In this document: piece after piece, positions 7,420 through 17,026 of the stretch | How the letters are laid out: every line of letters starts with the position of its first letter | Numbering within the stretch: the stretch's first letter is position 1 | Assembly (NCBI RefSeq): GCF_010729895.1 | Contig: NZ_AP022612.1 | Location: forward strand, 5,642,001-5,706,000 | Direction of reading: 5' to 3' | Source: Mycolicibacterium confluentis | GTDB taxonomy: Bacteria; Actinomycetota; Actinomycetes; Mycobacteriales; Mycobacteriaceae | DNA: 64,000 nt | Program-made: the position numbers and the translations under genes | The notes under the pieces: generated by a model | Told to the model about the DNA's origin: nothing | Database searches by the model: none | The model's input: only the letters and a program-made list of their open reading frames with translations

Positions 7420-10400
7420 ATGGGTCATGCCAAATATGTGGGCCGCATTGGTGTATTGGCTGTTGCTCTCGGCATCGGTTCTGCACTCGGGAGCCCGGCA
7501 GGAACCGCCTGGGCAGAGTCGGACACCGGAAGTGACAAGCCGTCGCAGAGTTCAGGCACAGGGTCGTCGGATGGCGGCGCAAGCATCAGTGCGGGTCCGC
7601 CGGGAGGCCCCGCCGGAGCCGACGCCAGCGAGCCGAAGCGAAATGGCATCAGAACCACGATCAAGGACCGAGCAGATTCGATCGCCAGGGACGTCGAGCA
7701 GCGCACCAAGGGGCTTGAGAAGCGCGCCAAGTCTCTGGAGGAGCGAGCCAAGCGCTCAGAAGACCGAGCCAAGGAGATCGCCGCTCGGTTGCAGACCGGC
7801 CCGCGGGGTTCGGGCAACAGCGACTCAACCCGGGTGAGCGATGCGAAGCCCTCCGCCGATGGCGCCGCCGCAGGATTCCAGCGTCGGCTGGAATCAGCCG
7901 CGACATCGGTCATCACTCGTCCCGAGACATCGACGGCGCCCCTCGGCGACCAATCCCTCGTCCCGGTGGAGGCGGCGGTCACTGCGTCCGGTTACACCTC
8001 CTCGGCCTCGGGTGGAGGCGCACCGGAGGCTCCGAACCCGCTGCTCGAGGCGATCTGGGCCGCCTCCCGTCGCATCGAGACGGTCCGCGCCAGCCTGCCA
8101 ACGGAGACGACCGCCTTCGCAACGAGCCAATCCGATCCGGCGTCGCCTCTTGCGAGCACTGCGGCGGCGCGGATTTCGCTCCCCGTGGGGCCGCTCAAGC
8201 TGTTCGGCAACGGGACGCCGGAGAATCCCAACGGCGGCATCCTGATCGGCAACGGCTACAGCTGGACCGGTGATACGTGCACCGGCGGTCTGGTCTGCCA
8301 CGGTGGCAACGGCGGGCTCCTGGGAAGCGGCGGCGCCGGCTACAACGGCGGCAACGGCGGTTCAGCAGGGTGGTTCGGCAACGGCGGTGCCGGCGGCGCC
8401 GGACAGGTCGGCTACAACAACGGCACAGGTGGCAACGGCGGTCACGGTGGTGTGTTCATCGGTCACGGGGGCATCGGTGGCGCGGGCGCCGCGGGATCCC
8501 AGGGTGGTAACGGCGGCAACGCCGGCACCCTGTCGATCTTCGGCAACGGCGGCGCCGGCGGCAACGGCGGCGCTGGCGTCGCAGGAACTGGTGCCTCGGC
8601 GGGTTCGAATGCCATTGCGGGCGGCAACGGCGGCAATGGCGGCAAGGGCGGTACCGGCAGCCGAATCTTCGGGCGCGGTGGCGCCGGTGGCGCCGGTGGC
8701 GTCGGCGGTGTCGGCGGCGCGGGATACGCCGGTATCGATGGCAGTGGCATCGAAGTGATCAACGGTGCTCGTGGCGGCGCCGGTGGCGACGGCGGCGAAG
8801 CCGGTCAGGGCTGGATCCTGTTCTTCTCCGAGCAGAACGGCCTCTTCGGTGCGGGCGGCGACGGCGGCCAGGGTGGCAGCGGCGATGCCGCAGGACCTGT
8901 GCCGAACGCCGGTGCGGAGGGAGCGGTGGCGTTCGCTAGTGCCGCGGGACCGGTGGCGATCGCCGGTGCGGGCGGTGCGGGCGGTGCCGGCGCCGCGGGT
9001 ACCACGACTGCCGCTGGCCGTGGTGGCGGCGGCGGCGGTGGCGGCGGCAGCGCTGTCGCCAATGTGGCCGACAGTGTGAACAGCATTGTCCAGGGCGGTG
9101 CCGGTGGTGCCGGTGGTGCCGGGTCGCTGAGCGACGCCGGAGGCTCCGGCGGTGACGGTGGCGCTGCGGTCGTCGACGCCAGCGGCACCACTCTCGTCGA
9201 CACCCTGGTGCAGGGCGGCGACGGCACCGACGGCGGCCCCGCCGGCGCCGATGGCGAGTCCGGTTCTGAGAACGCAATCATCGTCGAGGGCGACGGCATC
9301 GTCGAGAACGTCACGGTGACCAGCGGCCAGCGCTCTGAGCACCACGCCGGCGGCGGGGCCCAGGTGATCGTCAGGAACGGCGGTTCCGTCACCAACAGCC
9401 AGATCACGGGTGGCAACGCCAGCGACACCGCGAAGGGTGGTGACGCGATCCTGACCGCGGACGGTGCGGGCAGCATCATCACCAACAGTTCGGTCACCGG
9501 TGGACATGCCGGGGCCGGCGACGACAACGGTGGGGTCGGTGGCGAAGGTGGTAAGGCAACCATCGACGCGGTCAACGGCGCCGTCGTCGAGGACACCCAC
9601 TTCACGGGTGGTGCCGGTGGCGCTGGCACCAACGGCGGTGTCGGTGGCGCCGGTGGTGTCGCGACAGTCAGCGCTGACGACGGCACCGTCACCAATGTCA
9701 CGGCGACTGGGGCCAGCGGCGGTGACGCGGACGGTGCAGGCAGCAAGGGTGGCACGGGCGGTCGTGGTGAGGTCCAGGCCGCCGATGGCGGGACAGTCGA
9801 GAACTCCGTCATCACTGCCGGTGTCGGTGGCAACGCCAACAACGGTGGCACCGGCGGCAACGGTGGCGGTGGGCTGTACTGGGCATTCAACAACGGCACC
9901 GTGACGGACGGCGAGGCATTCGGCGGCGTGGGCGGTAACGCTGACGGTGCGGGTGCGGTCGCCGGCAATGGCGTACTCGGCTACATCACCGCGGGACGTT
10001 CGAATATTGGTGCCGGGCAACACGGTACGGCGTCGGGCACGGTCTACGGCGGCAACGGTGGCAACGCCATCGGAGCCGACACCAAGGGTGGCAACGGAAG
10101 TCAGGCAGCCATCCAGGCCGCCGGAGTCGGCGCCGTCGCCTCGGGCACGGTCACCAGTGGCAGTGGCGGTGACGCGATCGGTGACGGCAGCACTGGCGGA
10201 AACGCGAGCACTGCGGTGACCCAGATCTTCGCTCTGGCCGACGGCTCCGTTGCCACCAACAACGTCGTCGTCGGTGGCAATGGCGGTGACGGCATCGGCG
10301 GCGGTACCGGCGGCAAGGGTGGATACATCGTCGTCGGCGTCAACACCGGGGCCGTCGACGGCCAGTGGATCAACGGCGAAGCCAGCAGTGGTAACGGCGG

Positions 10401-10530
10401 CACCGGCACTGGGGTCGGTAAGACCGGCGGCGATGGACAGGCCCTCGAACTCTTCGGGACCGCCGCCAACCCGAAGGACGGCGTCGTGATGCACGGCACC
10501 GACGGCGCCGATAACCCCGCCATCCCGTAA
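7420..10530 (+). CDS. Secreted PGRS-type glycine-rich protein without a PE domain
   Basis: A 1036-aa exported protein. The N-terminus has a signal peptide typical of mycobacterial modular wall proteins ([20 protein letters not shown], cleavage after 'GTAWA', about residue 32). Residues about 75-127 form a charged, heptad-like helix ([20 protein letters not shown]). Residues about 250-600 are GGxGGx repeats of PGRS type opening with [14 protein letters not shown] and containing a short Cys-loop (DTCTGGLVC). Residues about 625-980 contain a looser repeat of the form V-x-N/D-x-x-I/V-T-G-G, reminiscent of a parallel beta-helix. No PE domain is present. It is probably surface-exposed, with unknown function. 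A GAAA-tetraloop hairpin terminator follows at 10560. Confidence 0.85.
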   Translation: MGHAKYVGRIGVLAVALGIGSALGSPAGTAWAESDTGSDKPSQSSGTGSSDGGASISAGPPGGPAGADASEPKRNGIRTTIKDRADSIARDVEQRTKGLEKRAKSLEERAKRSEDRAKEIAARLQTGPRGSGNSDSTRVSDAKPSADGAAAGFQRRLESAATSVITRPETSTAPLGDQSLVPVEAAVTASGYTSSASGGGAPEAPNPLLEAIWAASRRIETVRASLPTETTAFATSQSDPASPLASTAAARISLPVGPLKLFGNGTPENPNGGILIGNGYSWTGDTCTGGLVCHGGNGGLLGSGGAGYNGGNGGSAGWFGNGGAGGAGQVGYNNGTGGNGGHGGVFIGHGGIGGAGAAGSQGGNGGNAGTLSIFGNGGAGGNGGAGVAGTGASAGSNAIAGGNGGNGGKGGTGSRIFGRGGAGGAGGVGGVGGAGYAGIDGSGIEVINGARGGAGGDGGEAGQGWILFFSEQNGLFGAGGDGGQGGSGDAAGPVPNAGAEGAVAFASAAGPVAIAGAGGAGGAGAAGTTTAAGRGGGGGGGGGSAVANVADSVNSIVQGGAGGAGGAGSLSDAGGSGGDGGAAVVDASGTTLVDTLVQGGDGTDGGPAGADGESGSENAIIVEGDGIVENVTVTSGQRSEHHAGGGAQVIVRNGGSVTNSQITGGNASDTAKGGDAILTADGAGSIITNSSVTGGHAGAGDDNGGVGGEGGKATIDAVNGAVVEDTHFTGGAGGAGTNGGVGGAGGVATVSADDGTVTNVTATGASGGDADGAGSKGGTGGRGEVQAADGGTVENSVITAGVGGNANNGGTGGNGGGGLYWAFNNGTVTDGEAFGGVGGNADGAGAVAGNGVLGYITAGRSNIGAGQHGTASGTVYGGNGGNAIGADTKGGNGSQAAIQAAGVGAVASGTVTSGSGGDAIGDGSTGGNASTAVTQIFALADGSVATNNVVVGGNGGDGIGGGTGGKGGYIVVGVNTGAVDGQWINGEASSGNGGTGTGVGKTGGDGQALELFGTAANPKDGVVMHGTDGADNPAIP

Positions 10531-10559
10531 CGGCCTACGAGGAAACGCAATACAAGACT

Positions 10560-10585
10560 GCGGCCCGGTCGAAAGACCGGGCCGC
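10560..10585 (+). terminator. Hairpin terminator after the PGRS-like gene
   Basis: An 11-bp perfect stem (10560-10570 with 10575-10585) closed by a GAAA tetraloop lies 30 bp past the stop codon. It is followed by a weak T-containing tract (GGTTCTGTCTG), as is common for mycobacterial terminators. Confidence 0.7.
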
Positions 10586-10603
10586 GGTTCTGTCTGTCGA
10601 AGC

Positions 10604-10663
10604 GTTGAGACCGCACTGAGGGCGGGAAATCCGAAGGCACGGCGCCCTCAGTGCGGTCTGAAC
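10604..10663. repeat. Dispersed intergenic inverted repeat, copy 2
   Basis: Arms 10604-10624 and 10643-10663 are inverted repeats matching at 20 of 21 positions (arm GTTGAGACCGCACTGAGGGCG minus one mismatch), separated by 18 nt beginning GGAAAT. It shares core and loop start with copy 1 at 6183-6227. It lies between the PGRS-like gene terminator and the convergent SDR gene stop at 10670. Confidence 0.8.
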
Positions 10664-10669
10664 GACAAC

Positions 10670-11431
10670 TCAGGTGATGGTGATACCACCATCGACGGCG
10701 ATGGTCTGGCCCACCACGTAACCCCCGGCGGGAGAGGCCAGCCACACCGCGGTGGCGGCCAACTCGGCGGGATCGCCGGTGCGGCCCAACACCACTCGCG
10801 GCATCTGCGAGTCCAGGTAACCGGGCTTGTATTCGTCGGTCATCTCCGACATGAAGAACCCCGGAGCCAGCGCGTTGACGCGAATCCCCTTACGTCCGCC
10901 CCACTGCTGGGCCAGGTCGCGGGTCAGGCCGATGACACCGGCCTTGGAGGCGGCGTAGGCGGCCTGCGGCAGCTGGGCCGTGGTGATGCCCAGAATGCTG
11001 GCGATGTTGATGATCGAGCTGCCGGGTTCCATCACCCGCCCACAGGCCTGCGCCATCCAGTACGAGCCGTTGAGGTTGACGTCGACGACCTTGCGGAACT
11101 CGTCGGGCGTCTCCCGGGTGGCCGGCACCGCGGTGCCCACACCGGCGTTGTTGATCAGCACGTCGACCCGGCCGAACTTCGCCACCGCGGCGTCGACCAA
11201 CCCCTGGCACTGCGCGGGGTCGGCGACGTCGGTCTGCACGGTCAGCGCCTGCCGGCCGGCTTCCTCCACGAGAGCCGCTGTGCTGGCCATCTTTTCGACG
11301 CGGCGCGCACCGAGCACGACGTCGGCGCCGGCTTCGGCGAAGGCCTGGGCGAAGGAGACACCGAGACCGGAGGAGGCCCCGGTGACGATGACGACCTTGC
11401 CGTCGAGCTTGAACAAATCGAGAACAGTCAT
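10670..11431 (-). CDS. Short-chain dehydrogenase/reductase (SDR)
   Basis: A 253-aa classical SDR oxidoreductase. The NAD(P)-binding motif TGASSGLG is at residues 18-25, NNAG at 94-97, and the catalytic triad is Ser145, Tyr159 and Lys163 (YAASK). It would oxidise or reduce a hydroxy/keto group, plausibly on an acyl-CoA or sterol-like intermediate given its operon partners. A good ribosome-binding sequence (AGGAGCGAGGAAA) precedes the ATG. It is last in a minus-strand operon with an APH-family kinase homologue and an acyl-CoA dehydrogenase, 31 bp after the latter. Confidence 0.9.
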   Translation of the reverse strand: MTVLDLFKLDGKVVIVTGASSGLGVSFAQAFAEAGADVVLGARRVEKMASTAALVEEAGRQALTVQTDVADPAQCQGLVDAAVAKFGRVDVLINNAGVGTAVPATRETPDEFRKVVDVNLNGSYWMAQACGRVMEPGSSIINIASILGITTAQLPQAAYAASKAGVIGLTRDLAQQWGGRKGIRVNALAPGFFMSEMTDEYKPGYLDSQMPRVVLGRTGDPAELAATAVWLASPAGGYVVGQTIAVDGGITIT

Positions 11432-11462
11432 CGGTTTCCTCGCTCCTACTTGGGGACTCGGC

Positions 11463-12641
11463 TCATCGGGGATTCCTCAACACTTGGCGGGAGATGGCGT
11501 ATTTGTGCACTTCAGTCGGGCCGTCGTAAAGCCGGAAGGCCCGCATGTCGGAGAAGATCATGGCGACCGGCGTCTCGTCGGAGATGCCCATGCCGCCGAG
11601 GATCTGCACGCAGCGGTCGGCGACCTTGAACAGTTCCTCGGAGACCATGGCCTTGACCATCGAACTCTCGTGACGGCCCTTGGCGCCGGAGTCCAGCGTC
11701 CAGCACGCCCACCAGATCGCCAGGCGGCACTGCTGTAGGGCGATCTCGTTGTCGGCGATCATGAAGCCGACACCCTGATGCTCGGCCAGCGGTTTGCCGA
11801 AACCTGTTCGGGTGCGGGCATGTTCGATCGCGATTGCCTGCGCGCGCGATGCCGCACCGAGCCAGCGCATGCAGTGCGTCAGTCGGGCCGGGGCCAGCCG
11901 AAGCTGGGCGTAGCGCAGCGCCTGACCCACCTCGCCCAGCACGGCCGAGGCCGGCAGGCGCAGGTCGTTGAACACCACAACACCGTGGCCCTCAACGTAA
12001 TTGCGGTCCATGGTGTTCATGACGCGCTCGATCTCAATGCCCGGGGTGTCCCCGTCACAGAGGAACAGGGTCGGGCCGTCCGGGCCGTGCTCGTTGGGCG
12101 CGACGCGGGCCATGATGATCCAGGTGCGCGCACCGTTGGCGCCGGTGATGAGCCACTTGCGGCCGTTGATGACGTAGTCGCTGCCGTCGAACACGGCCTC
12201 GGTCTTCAACTGGTTGGGGTCGGAGCCCGCACCGTCGGGTTCGGTCATCGCGAACACCGAACGCTGCCGTCCCTCGATCACGGGCACGAGGAACTCCTCC
12301 ACCTGCTGCTCATTGGCGATCTTGCCGAGCAGGAACATGTTGCCCTCGTCGGGGGCCGCGCAGTTGAGTGCGACGGGCCCCAGCGTGGACCAGCCCGCGG
12401 CCTCGAACAGCACGGCCTGGTCGACGTGTGACGGTTCCCGGCCGCCGAAGCGCGCGGGAGCCTGGAAGGTCAGCAGACCGGCCTCGCGGGCCAGTTCGAC
12501 CATCTCGGTGCGCATCTCCTCGGTCGGGCCGTGCCGCGTCAGGCGCGGATCGGTCTCGTACGGGACGATCTTGTCGTTGACGAAGGCGCGGATCTGGTCG
12601 CGGAGTGCGGCCGTCTCGGCAGGAATCTCGAAGTCGATCAC
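11463..12641 (-). CDS. Acyl-CoA dehydrogenase family protein
   Basis: A 392-aa flavoprotein of the acyl-CoA dehydrogenase (FadE) superfamily. FAD/substrate-binding segments are VFAMTEPDGAGSDPNQL (about residues 150-166) and WLITGANGARTWIIMARV. The C-terminal helical domain contains QILGGMGISDETPVAMIFSDMRA, where the region preceding the final RLYDGPTEVHK matches the family. It would introduce a trans-2 double bond in an acyl-CoA. The GTG start overlaps the kinase-like gene stop (GTGA). The combination of APH-like protein, acyl-CoA dehydrogenase and SDR resembles ACAD10/11-type pathways that process hydroxy-acyl-CoAs through a phosphorylated intermediate. Confidence 0.9.
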   Translation of the reverse strand: MIDFEIPAETAALRDQIRAFVNDKIVPYETDPRLTRHGPTEEMRTEMVELAREAGLLTFQAPARFGGREPSHVDQAVLFEAAGWSTLGPVALNCAAPDEGNMFLLGKIANEQQVEEFLVPVIEGRQRSVFAMTEPDGAGSDPNQLKTEAVFDGSDYVINGRKWLITGANGARTWIIMARVAPNEHGPDGPTLFLCDGDTPGIEIERVMNTMDRNYVEGHGVVVFNDLRLPASAVLGEVGQALRYAQLRLAPARLTHCMRWLGAASRAQAIAIEHARTRTGFGKPLAEHQGVGFMIADNEIALQQCRLAIWWACWTLDSGAKGRHESSMVKAMVSEELFKVADRCVQILGGMGISDETPVAMIFSDMRAFRLYDGPTEVHKYAISRQVLRNPR

Positions 12642-13663
12642 TGTTCACCGTCCATGAGTCGTTGGGCTCGTTCGAAAAGCAGCAGGGTCGCCGCGTGTAG
12701 GAGGTCACCGACCTCCTTGGGGGCCAGTCCGGCGCCGGCGCGCGCGTGGGTGCCCTCCAGGATGATCCCGAGCTTGAAGCAGGCCATGACGCCGTACCAG
12801 TTGATGCTGCTCAGGTCGCGCGTGGTGTTCTGCGCGTAGCGCTCGATCATGTCGCCTGGCGTGCACAGCCCACCGGCCTGGCTCAGCGCGTGGTTGAGCA
12901 CGTCGCCTGAGCCGTCGTGCCACGTCGCCACCAACCAGCCGAGGTCCAGAAGGGGGTCGCCGATGGTCGACATCTCCCAGTCGACGATCGCCACCACCTC
13001 GGGTCCGGTGTGGGAGAACATCACGTTGGCCGCGTGGTAGTCGCCGTGCATGATGCCGGGCTTCCAGTCGGTGGGCAGGCGCTCCTGCAGCCAGCGGGCC
13101 ACCCCGTCGACGTCGCCGATCTCCGGGCCCGCGTAGTTCTCGATGGCCGAGTAGGACTCAAGCTCCGAAAGCCAGCGCGGCACCTGGCGTTCCAGGAATC
13201 CCTCGGGCTTGCCGTAGTTGGACAGCCCGACGGCGACGTGGTCGACGGCGCCCAATCGGGCCAGCGCGTCGGCCATCGACAGGCCCATCTGGAACCGGAT
13301 GCCCGCATCGGAGGCGTGCAGTTCGGGCAGTGCGGCGCCCGCGTTGAACCCGTCGATGGGTTCCATCAGATAGAAGACGGCGTCGCCGAGCACCGAGGTG
13401 TCCTCGCAGGCCGCGATCAGTCGCGGGTGCGGGACGTCGGTGTCGCCCAGTGCCGTGAGCACTGTGGTCTCCCGCAGGATGACCTTGTTGCTGATGGGCC
13501 GCAGGTGCTGCGGGCCACGGCGGAAGACGTAGGGCCGTCCCGACCGCTCGAACCGCAGCATGATGTTCTGGGTGCCGCCGGTGATCTCGGTGACGTTTTC
13601 CAGAGGCCCGTCACCCAGGCCTCGGTCCGACATCCAGTCGGCGATCTTCGCGAGGTCGTCCAC
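12638..13663 (-). CDS. APH-family kinase homologue (FadE36-like)
   Basis: A 341-aa aminoglycoside-phosphotransferase/choline-kinase-fold protein. The Brenner motif is MHGDYHAANVMF (about residues 203-214), followed by the metal-binding segment VDWEMSTIGDPLLDLGWL. The N-lobe nucleotide site is near TGGTQNIMLRFERSGRPYVFRRG. In M. tuberculosis the counterpart Rv3761c is annotated FadE36 although it is APH-like. Such proteins can phosphorylate hydroxyacyl-CoAs ahead of elimination, as in human ACAD10/11, so a role with the coupled acyl-CoA dehydrogenase is likely. The start is GTG, 4 bp overlap downstream. It is first in the three-gene operon. Confidence 0.85.
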   Translation of the reverse strand: MDDLAKIADWMSDRGLGDGPLENVTEITGGTQNIMLRFERSGRPYVFRRGPQHLRPISNKVILRETTVLTALGDTDVPHPRLIAACEDTSVLGDAVFYLMEPIDGFNAGAALPELHASDAGIRFQMGLSMADALARLGAVDHVAVGLSNYGKPEGFLERQVPRWLSELESYSAIENYAGPEIGDVDGVARWLQERLPTDWKPGIMHGDYHAANVMFSHTGPEVVAIVDWEMSTIGDPLLDLGWLVATWHDGSGDVLNHALSQAGGLCTPGDMIERYAQNTTRDLSSINWYGVMACFKLGIILEGTHARAGAGLAPKEVGDLLHAATLLLFERAQRLMDGEQ

Positions 13664-13674
13664 GCCGGGTAAAC

Positions 13675-14100
13675 CTACCGGATGGTTGGTTGGGCCATGT
13701 CCGAGGCGGGCGGTTCAGGGGCGGGACCCGCAGGCCCAGCGGGTGCGGAGGTGCCTGGACTCACCGCTTCCTTCTGCCAGGGCCAGCGACCAGTGATCTC
13801 CAACTCCAGGGACCAGCTCAGGAAGGTTCGGATCAAGACGATGCCGGCGAGCACCCCGACACTCTCCAGGGTGGGGGTGATGGCCACGGTGCGGATGATG
13901 TCCGCGGCGACCAGAAGCTCGAGGCCCAGCAGGATGGCGCGACCAAGCTGCCCGCGAAACAACCGATAGGTGTTCGGGTTCCGGCGCAGCAGCCGCCCGA
14001 TGGCCATGCCCGCGGCCAGCAGGCCGCCCAGGGCGATGGCTCCGACGCCGATGGCGTCGATAACCTTGCCGACCGTCTCGATGGTCTCGGTGAAGCCCAT
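13675..14100 (-). CDS. DUF1622 family membrane protein
   Basis: A 141-aa integral membrane protein. The open frame extends further upstream, but the ATG at 14100 (MGFTETIETVGKVID) is the natural start because it precedes the first membrane span. Three hydrophobic helices are visible: IGVGAIALGGLLAAGMAIG, LGRAILLGLELLVAADII and SVGVLAGIVLIRTFLSW. Between them is the family's charged loop RLLRRNPNTYRLFRGQLGR. The tail is rich in Pro/Ala. DUF1622 proteins have no established function. Its stop is 11 bp from the start of the kinase operon, so it may share that transcript. Confidence 0.8.
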   Translation of the reverse strand: MGFTETIETVGKVIDAIGVGAIALGGLLAAGMAIGRLLRRNPNTYRLFRGQLGRAILLGLELLVAADIIRTVAITPTLESVGVLAGIVLIRTFLSWSLELEITGRWPWQKEAVSPGTSAPAGPAGPAPEPPASDMAQPTIR

Positions 14101-14122
14101 GTCAGGCAGGCTATCGGCCCGG

Positions 14123-14614
14123 TCAGCGCTGCGCGGAGATTGCCGTCGCGGTGTTGCTGCCGTTCTGTGTGACGGCGCGAATGGTCGCGGTCTGCCCGGT
14201 GCGCACACCATCGCGGGACTGCCGCGTCTCGGTGTTGATGACGTAGGTCTGGGTGAAGCCGTCCTCGCTGCGCGCGGTGATCGAGGTGTCGGAGATGTCG
14301 GTGACGGTGCCGGTCTGCGTCAGCTGCGTCGTGAACGTCCCCTTTCCGTCGGAGACCACGAACTGGCCGTGCAACGCCGTGGGAAGGTCCGCGTCACGGC
14401 TTCCGGGGCCACCGGGACCCCCGAAGCCCGGACCAGCGCCCGGGGGACCGCCAGGCGGGCCGAAGCCGGGACCGGCGGCGGCGCCTCCTGTGTTGGCCGC
14501 GTAGATGACCGCGGCCCCGGCAGCGGCGAGCGCCACGGCGATCCCGACGGCACCCAGTGTCCTGTTGGTCGACCAGTGCGCCGACGGCTCACCCCAGACC
14601 TGTCCTGCGTTCAT
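14123..14614 (-). CDS. Membrane-anchored protein with Gly/Pro-rich linker and DUF5666-like domain
   Basis: A 163-aa protein. One transmembrane segment (LGAVGIAVALAAAGAAVIYA, about residues 20-39) is followed by a collagen-like Gly/Pro linker (GFGPPGGPPGAGPGFGGPGG, about residues 50-69) and a small beta-rich exported domain, about residues 80-163. That domain (GTVTDISDTSITARSEDGF) resembles DUF5666/OB-like repeats. It is divergent from the two-component system starting at 14747, sharing a 132-bp promoter region, so it may be a target of that system. Similar Gly/Pro-rich segments occur in the GT39 proteins of the next operon. Function unknown. Confidence 0.75.
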   Translation of the reverse strand: MNAGQVWGEPSAHWSTNRTLGAVGIAVALAAAGAAVIYAANTGGAAAGPGFGPPGGPPGAGPGFGGPGGPGSRDADLPTALHGQFVVSDGKGTFTTQLTQTGTVTDISDTSITARSEDGFTQTYVINTETRQSRDGVRTGQTATIRAVTQNGSNTATAISAQR

Positions 14615-14746
14615 GCCACCACGGTCGACGACGAAGCTGTGCCCGGGCTGTGTGGGTGATCAGCGCCACGTGAGTCGCGTCGGGCTCACAGCCCAGTCAT
14701 AGGTTCGGCACAGAATCGGCCCAAACAGATGTGAATACTGGGACAT

Positions 14747-15481
14747 ATGACATCGCCAGCGCCCGAACGCGTCGTGATGCGGCGAGCCGACGGCAGTCCG
14801 ATCAGCGTGCTCGTCGTCGACGACGAGACCGTCCTCGCCGAGATGGTCTCCATGGCACTTCGCTACGAGGGCTGGGACATCACCACCGCGAATGACGGGG
14901 CCAGCGCCATCAGCGCCGCCCGCACTGCCCGACCCGACGTCGTGGTGCTCGACGTCATGCTGCCGGACATGAGCGGCCTCGACGTGCTGCGTCGCCTGCG
15001 TGAACAGAACCCCGGCCTGGCCGTGCTGCTGCTGACCGCGAAGGACGCGGTCGAGGACCGAATCGCGGGACTGACTGCGGGCGGCGACGACTACGTCACC
15101 AAACCGTTCAGCATCGAGGAAGTCGTGCTGCGCCTGCGCGCCCTGCTGCGCCGCACCGGTGTGACGACCGAGGACAGCGGCGCGCAGATCGTGGTCGGCG
15201 ACCTCGTCCTCGACGAGGACAGCCACGAGGTGACTCGCGGCGGCGACCCGATCACGCTGACGTCGACGGAGTTCGAACTGCTGCGCTTCATGATGCGCAA
15301 CTCCAAGCGGGTGCTGTCCAAGGCGCAGATCCTGGACCGGGTGTGGAGCTATGACTTCGGCGGCCGGTCCAACATCGTCGAGCTGTACATCTCCTACCTG
15401 CGTAAGAAGATCGACAACGGCAGGCCGCCGATGATCCACACGCTGCGCGGGGCGGGATATGTCCTCAAGCCCGGGGTCTGA
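14747..15481 (+). CDS. OmpR/PhoB-family response regulator
   Basis: A 244-aa response regulator. The receiver domain (residues about 19-135) has the acidic pair D25-D26, phospho-acceptor D69 in VVVLDVMLPDMSG, T97 and K119. The C-terminal winged helix (about residues 145-240) contains LTSTEFELLRFMM and the recognition-helix region SNIVELYISYLRKKID. It would activate or repress genes upon phosphorylation by the kinase encoded next, whose ATG lies 23 bp inside this gene. The neighbourhood suggests the TcrX/TcrY system of M. tuberculosis, but TrcR is also close in sequence, so no symbol is given. Likely targets include the flanking glycosyltransferase cassette and the divergent membrane protein gene. 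Confidence 0.92.
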   Translation: MTSPAPERVVMRRADGSPISVLVVDDETVLAEMVSMALRYEGWDITTANDGASAISAARTARPDVVVLDVMLPDMSGLDVLRRLREQNPGLAVLLLTAKDAVEDRIAGLTAGGDDYVTKPFSIEEVVLRLRALLRRTGVTTEDSGAQIVVGDLVLDEDSHEVTRGGDPITLTSTEFELLRFMMRNSKRVLSKAQILDRVWSYDFGGRSNIVELYISYLRKKIDNGRPPMIHTLRGAGYVLKPGV

Positions 15482-16982
15482 GCCACACCGGGATGCGCCG
15501 CGCTGGCGCACGCCAGGCGCGTGGTCGCTGCAGTCCCGACTTGTGATCGGCCAGGTGCTGCTCCTGGCGCTGGTCTGCATCGGAATGGGCGGTGCCACTG
15601 AACTGGCGCTGCGGCAGTACCTGATCGCCCAACTGGACCAGAACCTGACCGACGCGTCGCACCGTTCGGCGTTGATGGCCAGCCTGCCGCCGCCACGCAC
15701 ACGGCCCGGTGACCTGCGTCCGATCAGGATGCCCGGACCCGGACCGGATTTCCTCGACGCGCCGGGCCAACCGGTCGGACTGATCGCCGTCGTGGAGAAC
15801 TTCCGCGGGGTGGAGGCCGGCGTGCTGACCAGGGATGGTCAACGTGAGGGGCTCACCGAGACCGCCATCGGGCAACTGCTCGACGTGACGCCGCGACGGC
15901 CACCGATCACGGTCGACGTGGACGGGTTGGGCGGCTATCGACTGGTCGCGGCGCACAGTCGCAATGGCGACATCGTCGTCACGGGGCTGCCGATGGCCGA
16001 CGTCAACGAGACCATGCTGCGGGTTCTGCTGATCATGGTCGTGGTGGCCGGGACGGCGCTGGTGGCGGCGACCATCCTGGGTGTCGTCATCACGCGACGC
16101 TCGCTGGCACCGCTCACTCGCGTCGCGGCGACAGCGCGCCGAGTGGCCAACCTGCCGCTGGACCGTGGCGAGGTCGAACTGCCGGTCCGCGTGCCCGAAT
16201 CCGACGCCAACCCCAACACCGAGGTGGGGCAGATGGGGTCGGCGCTCAACCGGATGCTCGACCACATCTCGACCGCGTTGTCGACGCGCCAGGCCAGCGA
16301 GACCCGGGTGCGGCAGTTCGTCGCCGACGCCAGCCATGAACTGCGCACGCCGCTGACCGCGATCCGCGGCTACACCGAACTGGCGCAACGTCACCGGGAT
16401 GAGGTGCCCGACGAGGTCGCCCACGCCATGGGACGCGTGGCGTCCGAGGCCGAGCGGATGACCAATCTGGTCGAGGACCTCCTGCTGCTGGCCCGGCTGG
16501 ACTCGGGCCGGCCATTGGACCGCGAGGAGGTCGATCTGTCGCAGTTGGCGGTCGACACCGTGGCCGATGCCCACATCGCCGGACGTGACCACGAGTGGAA
16601 CCTGGACCTGCCCGACGATCCGGTGGTGGTGATCGGCGACCGCGCCCGACTGCACCAGGTGATGGCGAATCTGCTGGCGAACGCCCGCGTCCACACCCCG
16701 GCCGGCACGACCGTCGCGGTGTCGTTGCGCGCCTCGGCCGACGGTCACGCGGAGATTCGGGTGAGCGACGACGGGCCGGGCATTCCGGCACAACTGCAGT
16801 CGGAGGTCTTCGAACGCTTCGCCCGCGGTGACTCGTCGCGCTCCCGCAACGGAGGCAGCACCGGGTTGGGCTTGGCGATCGTGTGGGCCGTCGTGAAGGC
16901 CCACCACGGGCAGATCACGGTGGACAGCAGGCCCGGGGACACCGTGTTCACGCTTCGCCTGCCCCTCACAGCCGACGCATAG
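15459..16982 (+). CDS. Membrane sensor histidine kinase
   Basis: A 507-aa sensor kinase. TM1 is about residues 28-47, a sensor domain of about 140 residues faces outside, and TM2 is about residues 188-211. HAMP follows, then HisKA with the phospho-acceptor H293 in ADASHELRTPLTAIRGYTE. The HATPase region has the N-box ANLLANARVH, G1-box DDGPGIP and G2-box GSTGLGLAIV. It is the partner of the overlapping response regulator. The stimulus is unknown. The start at 15459 overlaps the regulator's 3' end by 23 bp; no better start lies before TM1. Confidence 0.92.
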   Translation: MSSSPGSEPHRDAPRWRTPGAWSLQSRLVIGQVLLLALVCIGMGGATELALRQYLIAQLDQNLTDASHRSALMASLPPPRTRPGDLRPIRMPGPGPDFLDAPGQPVGLIAVVENFRGVEAGVLTRDGQREGLTETAIGQLLDVTPRRPPITVDVDGLGGYRLVAAHSRNGDIVVTGLPMADVNETMLRVLLIMVVVAGTALVAATILGVVITRRSLAPLTRVAATARRVANLPLDRGEVELPVRVPESDANPNTEVGQMGSALNRMLDHISTALSTRQASETRVRQFVADASHELRTPLTAIRGYTELAQRHRDEVPDEVAHAMGRVASEAERMTNLVEDLLLLARLDSGRPLDREEVDLSQLAVDTVADAHIAGRDHEWNLDLPDDPVVVIGDRARLHQVMANLLANARVHTPAGTTVAVSLRASADGHAEIRVSDDGPGIPAQLQSEVFERFARGDSSRSRNGGSTGLGLAIVWAVVKAHHGQITVDSRPGDTVFTLRLPLTADA

Positions 16983-17026
16983 CCGGCACCAAGCACGCGG
17001 CGAGCTTGGTGCGTCAACCTGCAAAG

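Noticed and set aside
7147..7428. Minus-strand 93-aa frame in the AT-rich gap, overlapping the PGRS-like start
   Set aside because: No recognisable domain, unusual composition, no ribosome-binding site, and it overlaps the well-supported gene on the other strand.
8362..10494. Long 710-aa minus-strand frame opposite the PGRS-like gene
   Set aside because: It is the mirror of GGN repeats (Ala/Thr/Val-rich) and has no independent features; typical shadow of a high-GC repetitive gene.
15465..17024. 519-aa minus-strand frame opposite the histidine kinase
   Set aside because: His/Arg/Gln-rich shadow; the plus strand encodes all kinase motifs.
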